DNA from: Bacteroidales bacterium
Lineage (GTDB): Bacteria; Bacteroidota; Bacteroidia; Bacteroidales; GCA-2748055
Assembly: GCA_029938715.1 (NCBI GenBank)
Contig: JAOZUK010000017.1
Span: forward strand, 1 to 45,534
DNA: 45,534 nt
Reading direction: 5' to 3'
Part shown: piece after piece, positions 41,655 to 45,534 of the stretch
Layout: each line of letters begins with the position of its first letter
Position numbering within the stretch: position 1 is the first letter of the stretch
Made by a program: the position numbers and the translations under genes
The notes under the pieces: generated by a model
Told to the model about the DNA's origin: nothing
Seen by the model: only the letters and a program-made list of their open reading frames with translations
The model's database searches: none

Positions 41655-42224
41655 TCATTTCAATCCCAATTCTTTCCCCTGCTCCAGCAGCAGGATGGAT
41701 TCATTTAACCGCTTCTGAATGGTCCCGGCCCGTTTAGCCATATTGATCCATATGTTATACTGCTTCTGGCAGGAAACACTCATCTTAAAATAATGATCCC
41801 TTGCTTTGGGATTACGTTGAAAAGCCGTTAGCAGCGCACCGGGAAGTGAATCATTTACAACAGGAAGTATTATCCCCTTCTCCCACATACCATTTGCCTT
41901 TGCCACTTCAATGGTCCTCATCCCGGCAACTTTCATCCGCCCTTCCCTGATCAGCCCTTCCACCTTTTTCTTATTCAGATCAGACCAGGTACTGGAAGGC
42001 CTTCGGGGTGTAAACTTGCGCATATACTCCCGATCATCGATGGACTTCAGCAGGCTGTCCACCCATCCGTAGCAGAGGGCTTCATTGAGTACCATATGAT
42101 AATCAAATGGCACCGGCCCGGATCCCTTCTTCTTAAAGACCAGCCACACCACATCCTCCCTGTGGTGGTTCGCCTTCAGCCATTCCCTCCAGGCCTCGAT
42201 GCTATCTACTCGAAGTTTTTTCAA
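41655..42224 (-). CDS. YdeI/OmpD-associated (bacteriocin-protection) family protein
   Basis: A 189-residue soluble protein. The family signature is clear: WREWLKANHHREDVVWLVFK, LNEALCYGWVDSLLKSIDDR and FTPRRPSSTWSDLNKKKVEG, then the YdeI-type C-terminal alpha-helical part (LPGALLTAFQRNPKARDHYF). Biochemical function is not known; some members are linked to resistance to cationic peptides or bacteriocins. The start at 42224 overlaps the MFS gene end by 23 bases, implying co-expression. Confidence 0.87.
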   Translation of the reverse strand: MKKLRVDSIEAWREWLKANHHREDVVWLVFKKKGSGPVPFDYHMVLNEALCYGWVDSLLKSIDDREYMRKFTPRRPSSTWSDLNKKKVEGLIREGRMKVAGMRTIEVAKANGMWEKGIILPVVNDSLPGALLTAFQRNPKARDHYFKMSVSCQKQYNIWINMAKRAGTIQKRLNESILLLEQGKELGLK

Positions 42225-43464
42225 AAGCTCTGTGAAAGATATGGATATTTCTGATTAAAATAGTAGAGAGGGTGAGGAACAGGGAGACTGCTACAAAAGA
42301 AATCCCAATACCAAAATTGTCTGCAAGCAGGCCAAAAACCAGTGCTAGAATTGCCGTTAAAATGGTTCTCAGTAAGGATTGTGCTGATATGACTGATGTG
42401 AGAATTTCATTTGGCACATTATCTGCAATAATTCCTGTGAGTATCGGTTTCCTGATGTTCTCAACAATGTATATTCCGACAAATGCAATGATGGCAATGA
42501 TCCATAAACCATAGAAATAAAATACACCGCAGATGATTCCAAAAATAAACCCTAAAAGCAAGGTGATATGTGAAATATTCCACTTGCTTTTTGCTGCAAC
42601 TTTTGATGATAGTTGTGATGCACGTGATGTTGCCAGATAAATGAAAAAGTAGATCACTCCAATAACTATCCCATTCTTCTTTTCTGCTTCTACATTTAGC
42701 AAGATTGGTAGGATGAGTGCCACATTTACCATCACAATCTGGATATAATCTTTAACTGCCCGCAGGTAAGCTGTATGTGTAGCAGATGTATTAATGATCT
42801 TCAGAACATTCGGCTGTTTAATGATTTTAAAAAAGGATTTCAATGTGAACCCTATTCCAGTCCGGCCAATTGAATCAATTTGCTCTTGAGAACGATTAAG
42901 CTCCTTTGGATATGATAGAATCAATAGAAGATTAAACAGATAAGGAACAATGGAATAGAGAAAGATATTTTGATACGAACCACTATAAAAAACGATCAAG
43001 CCCGCAATAAGTGCAGATATGGCGGAACCTTTCTGGGACCAGGAACGGGTATGTCCGTAATAATTGATATTTTGCTTCTCCCAATGATTCAATTTCAGGT
43101 AATCCATGATCATACCCTTATGAGTACCAGAGCGAAAGGCTTCGCCTATCCCATATAGAATAAATGCGATCAGAAATAGCCAGAATTCACTGGAGAGGTA
43201 AAAGACAGAAAACGAGATGATGTAAACAAGAAGCGCACCGACCAGTGCAATTTTCCTCCCGTATGTATCTGCAATTATTCCTGACGGAATCTCAAATACA
43301 TTGATAATTATTTCCCGAACCGCATAGAGGATTCCTATTTGCGTAAAAGGCAATCCTTTTTCAACCAGGAACAGAATAAAGAAGGCATCAAAAAAACGAA
43401 GGTTTTTAAGAAAGCCGTAAGCACAAAATTTGAAATATTGTCTGTTCTTTACTAGCTGTTCCAT
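42202..43464 (-). CDS. Major facilitator superfamily transporter
   Basis: A 420-residue protein with about 12 hydrophobic helices. MFS marks are the first-half loop IPSGIIADTYGRKIALVGAL (D-x-x-GRK motif A) and the symmetric second-half segment ALVFGLLADNFGIGISF. FFDAFFILFLVEKGLPFTQI suggests the drug/efflux type with an open cavity. The long central loop includes KELNRSQEQIDSIGRTGIGF. The coding sequence is A/T-rich compared with the glycan locus, like its neighbours at 43473 and 44012. Substrate unknown; efflux or uptake cannot be decided. Confidence 0.86.
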   Translation of the reverse strand: MEQLVKNRQYFKFCAYGFLKNLRFFDAFFILFLVEKGLPFTQIGILYAVREIIINVFEIPSGIIADTYGRKIALVGALLVYIISFSVFYLSSEFWLFLIAFILYGIGEAFRSGTHKGMIMDYLKLNHWEKQNINYYGHTRSWSQKGSAISALIAGLIVFYSGSYQNIFLYSIVPYLFNLLLILSYPKELNRSQEQIDSIGRTGIGFTLKSFFKIIKQPNVLKIINTSATHTAYLRAVKDYIQIVMVNVALILPILLNVEAEKKNGIVIGVIYFFIYLATSRASQLSSKVAAKSKWNISHITLLLGFIFGIICGVFYFYGLWIIAIIAFVGIYIVENIRKPILTGIIADNVPNEILTSVISAQSLLRTILTAILALVFGLLADNFGIGISFVAVSLFLTLSTILIRNIHIFHRAFEKTSSR

Positions 43465-43472
43465 AATGCACT

Positions 43473-43976
43473 TTACCGCATTTTGATATATTGCTCAACC
43501 ACTCTTTTAAGCTCTTCGGGATTTTGTGTTCCAAACAAAATAGTTTTTTTCCTGTTTTTCAATTTTAATTCAAGTCCGATATTTCCGGAGACATTAAATG
43601 CTTTACCTCGTTTTCCAAATTTAATCCCCCAACCACCGTATTCTTTAATTGGATCATATTTTCTTAACTCAGCATATTCAATCATGTTCCAATCTATTTT
43701 GTGCCTTTTCAAATGAAAGGGTGTAAATCGATATTCAACTCCCTTTTCAGAAATCTTTGTTTCAAGTTTCGAATAATAAAACAGTAGAATAAGTCCAATT
43801 GGAATAATAGATATCAGGATTAGAATACTATCAGGTGCGGGATTAGTACCCCAGGGATTTCCTAAAATTACTTGCTGAATAATAGCCCACAAGAATAATC
43901 CAAATATCCCTGTTAAGGGGACCCAAATCCATTTCTGTCTGAATCTTTGAATCTCCTTGTACTCTTTACTTTTCAT
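43473..43976 (-). CDS. Two-helix membrane protein of unknown function
   Basis: A 167-residue protein with two hydrophobic helices (WVPLTGIFGLFLWAIIQQVI and SILILISIIPIGLILLFYYS) and a C-terminal domain of short strands (GVEYRFTPFHLKRHKIDWNM, LRKYDPIKEYGGWGIKFGKR, FGTQNPEELKRVVEQYI) that looks PH-like. Proteins with this layout are found in many Bacteroidota, but no function is known to me. It precedes the MFS gene by eight bases on the same strand, so the two are probably co-transcribed. Confidence 0.7.
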   Translation of the reverse strand: MKSKEYKEIQRFRQKWIWVPLTGIFGLFLWAIIQQVILGNPWGTNPAPDSILILISIIPIGLILLFYYSKLETKISEKGVEYRFTPFHLKRHKIDWNMIEYAELRKYDPIKEYGGWGIKFGKRGKAFNVSGNIGLELKLKNRKKTILFGTQNPEELKRVVEQYIKMR

Positions 43977-44011
43977 TTCATTCCTAATAATGCAGCTAAT
44001 GAGGCACTGAT

Positions 44012-45091
44012 TTACTCAAATGCTATTTCCTTTTGAATGACTTTCCCGGAATTTTTGCGTTCAAGTTGCAGCAGCCATTTTTTTCTACCAAGCCCTCCGC
44101 CATATCCTGTCAGATCTCCATTACTTCCAATAACCCTATGGCAGGGAATTACAAAAGCAATTCGGTTATTTCCATTGGCATTTGCAACTGCTCTTACTGC
44201 ATTTGGTTTATTCAGTTTAATTGCCTGCTCTTTATATGACCATGTATCTCCGTATGGAATTTGTTGCAATACTTTCCAGACAGATTGCTGAAATTCGGTT
44301 CCAGGAGTATCTAAAGGAATGGTGAAATCTTTTCTATTTCCTTCAAAATACTCTGACACCTGTATTTGCACCAGGTCAAGAAACTTATTCTCTCCAGGAA
44401 GTATGACTGCATTCAACCTTTTGCATAAGTCCTGAAACTCTGTTTCCAACATCCTTCTATCTGTAAACTCCAGCAAACAAAGGCCCTTATCTGTAGCACA
44501 GGCAAACATGGGGCCCAATATGGTGGTAAATCGAATAATATTAATGACACTCTTCTCTTTTATATTTTTAGGAGGCTTTCCAAAAATATTCTGCCATCCT
44601 TCATTAAACCCGCTCAGAGATTCATACCCCAAACCAAAAGCTGTATTCGTTACCGAATTTCCACCTTTTATCTGATTGTATGCCAAATTTATTCTAAGCA
44701 ATCTTTGATAGGAATGAAAGGTCATGTGATGATGTTTTTTAAACCATCTTCTGATCTGACTTGGTTCTATTCCCCTTTGTTTTAAATCAAAATCCTTAAT
44801 TTTAAGATAAGGGTTTTCTTGTAATTCACTAATAATATTTTTTATCTCATCAGGTGCATCTCCCTCCAAATTCATAGGTTTGCAGATCTTACAGGGTCTG
44901 AAACCATTTTGTATGGCTTGTTGGGGTGTATCATAGAAAATCACATTTTCCGCTTTTGGTTTCTTTGCCCTGCACGAAGGTCTGCAGAATATGCCTGTCG
45001 TAGTAACTGCAGTTATAAAGACTCCCTCATATAAAGATTCTCTTCTCCCTATTACATCATATTTTTCTTCAAATGATAATTCCTTGTACAT
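44012..45091 (-). CDS. ada: Ada: methylphosphotriester/O6-methylguanine repair protein and regulator
   Basis: A 359-residue full-length Ada. The N-terminal zinc domain has four cysteines (Cys36, Cys40, Cys67, Cys70; FCRPSCRAKKPKAENVIFYD and GFRPCKICKP), of which Cys36 is the methylphosphotriester acceptor. An AraC-type HTH follows (about 85-180; QRGIEPSQIRRWFKKHHHMT, AFGLGYESLSGFNEGW), then the methyltransferase domain with PCHRV, Cys317 as O6-methylguanine acceptor, and GSNGDLTGYGGGLGRK. Methylation converts Ada into an activator of its own gene. No alkB or alkA lies adjacent. Confidence 0.95.
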   Translation of the reverse strand: MYKELSFEEKYDVIGRRESLYEGVFITAVTTTGIFCRPSCRAKKPKAENVIFYDTPQQAIQNGFRPCKICKPMNLEGDAPDEIKNIISELQENPYLKIKDFDLKQRGIEPSQIRRWFKKHHHMTFHSYQRLLRINLAYNQIKGGNSVTNTAFGLGYESLSGFNEGWQNIFGKPPKNIKEKSVINIIRFTTILGPMFACATDKGLCLLEFTDRRMLETEFQDLCKRLNAVILPGENKFLDLVQIQVSEYFEGNRKDFTIPLDTPGTEFQQSVWKVLQQIPYGDTWSYKEQAIKLNKPNAVRAVANANGNNRIAFVIPCHRVIGSNGDLTGYGGGLGRKKWLLQLERKNSGKVIQKEIAFE

Positions 45092-45126
45092 GGATTTTAC
45101 TTAACAATGAATGATAAAGTACAGCC

Positions 45127-45134
45127 CAAATATA
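45127..45134 (-). promoter_or_regulatory. -7 box upstream of ada
   Basis: Leftward TATATTTG fits TAnnTTTG exactly and lies 36 bp before the ada ATG at 45091. No matching TTTG occurs 19-21 bp upstream, which would fit a promoter that needs activation, as Ada promoters do. Confidence 0.35.
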
Positions 45135-45214
45135 CAACGGATAAGAATCTTATGCTACCGGAAAATTGACAAGTTAATTTCTATATTTGTGCCGAAAGAT
45201 TGGTAATATGGCAT

Positions 45215-45394
45215 TTAGCGGACCTTAGTTATTGGCGATCTGTTCTCTTTTGCTGTGTGTCCACAGCATGAGCATCTTTGTGAGGTATGCCGGGGGTTGA
45301 CTTCAACCAGCAGCCCTCCCCTCCAGGATAGCTTATAGTCGAGCTGCCGTTTAAACTGATACCATCCCTGGTCCAGGATCGATTTATTCACTTC
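45215..45394 (-). pseudogene. IS200/IS605-type TnpB remnant
   Basis: The minus frame reads KSILDQGWYQFKRQLDYKLS then WRGGLLVEVNPRHTSQRCSC and CGHTAKENR, the unmistakable region of TnpB (OrfB) leading into its zinc finger (CSxCG). The first half of the protein, including the RuvC-like N-terminal part, and the second zinc-finger CxxC pair are missing: after ENR it runs to a stop at 45215-45217. No start codon. It is a truncated pseudogene. Confidence 0.75.
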
Positions 45395-45534
45395 ACATAC
45401 ATTTGGTCTTTGTAATCAAATACAGAAAGAAAGTCTTCACTGAGAAGATGTACGAAAGGCTATATTTTCATTTTGAAAGGGATTCCACTAGATGGAGAGC
45501 TCTCCATAAAAATGATCAATCATTCCGGAGCGCA
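45394..45534 (+). pseudogene. IS200/IS605-type TnpA (Y1 transposase) N-terminal remnant, cut by window edge
   Basis: The plus frame gives HIHLVFVIKYRKKVFTEKMY and ERLYFHFERD, the opening of Y1 (HUH-type) transposases of the IS200/IS605 family. Beyond FERD the similarity fades and the frame runs off the edge before the HUH motif, so either a frameshift or the edge prevents judging the rest. No clear start codon precedes it. It is divergent from, and directly abuts, the TnpB remnant, as in IS605-type elements. Confidence 0.55.

Noticed and set aside
45182-45189. TATATTTG box on the plus strand near the IS remnant
   Set aside because: No TTTG at the right distance and no intact gene downstream; probably chance in A/T-rich DNA.

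Overview
The window reads as a chromosomal segment from a Bacteroidota bacterium. Evidence: a TonB-dependent receptor at the head of a glycan locus, a type IX secretion C-terminal sorting domain, several lipoproteins, and promoters matching the Bacteroidota consensus TTTG-N19-21-TAnnTTTG. Genus cannot be decided from sequence alone.

Left flank (1-7238) is mixed and partly decayed. It holds the first codons of an MmcQ/YjbR-family gene running off the left edge, a URO-D-family protein, a patatin-like protein that seems to have lost an internal segment, a TetR regulator, a membrane-anchored TPR protein and a SAM methyltransferase. Then comes a gene graveyard: a DUF4143 ATPase tail, an intact ORF6N DNA-binding protein, an MmcQ/YjbR C-terminal scrap, and a TolC-like tail with an in-frame stop.

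The core (7239-28418) is a glycan-utilisation locus without a visible susD. Reading leftwards from 26285: TonB-dependent receptor, a T9SS-exported protein made of two near-identical beta-helix units, an intrinsic terminator, then a GH28/oligogalacturonate-lyase-like fusion, an Nramp-like transporter, a TIM-barrel sugar isomerase, a GH28, a GH20-like enzyme, an (alpha/alpha)6-barrel lipoprotein, a sodium:solute symporter, a NagA-like deacetylase and an MBL-fold hydrolase. A divergent LacI-family regulator and a NagB-like deaminase complete the amino-sugar branch. The enzyme mix suggests a glycan with both N-acetylhexosamine and uronic acid. Two matching palindromes (consensus TGTGTnCGnACACA) lie at exactly the same distance from the receptor and nagB promoters, which points to a LacI-family regulon inside the window.

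Right of nagB (28419-36028), plus-strand genes encode an SLC13-type transporter, two unassigned membrane/envelope proteins, and a tight group of a second URO-D-family protein, a DUF6807 (PmoA-like) protein and two Gfo/Idh/MocA oxidoreductases, plausibly for processing an unusual (perhaps O-methylated) sugar.

The right flank (36029-45534) is accessory: YefM-YoeB and HigB-HigA type toxin-antitoxin modules, a PhoD-like and a class A acid phosphatase that converge, an epimerase with a cysteine-rich tail, a YdeI-like protein, an MFS transporter, a small membrane protein, a full-length Ada DNA-repair regulator, and divergent remnants of an IS200/IS605-type element at the edge. All functional assignments come from reading motifs by eye; no database search was run.
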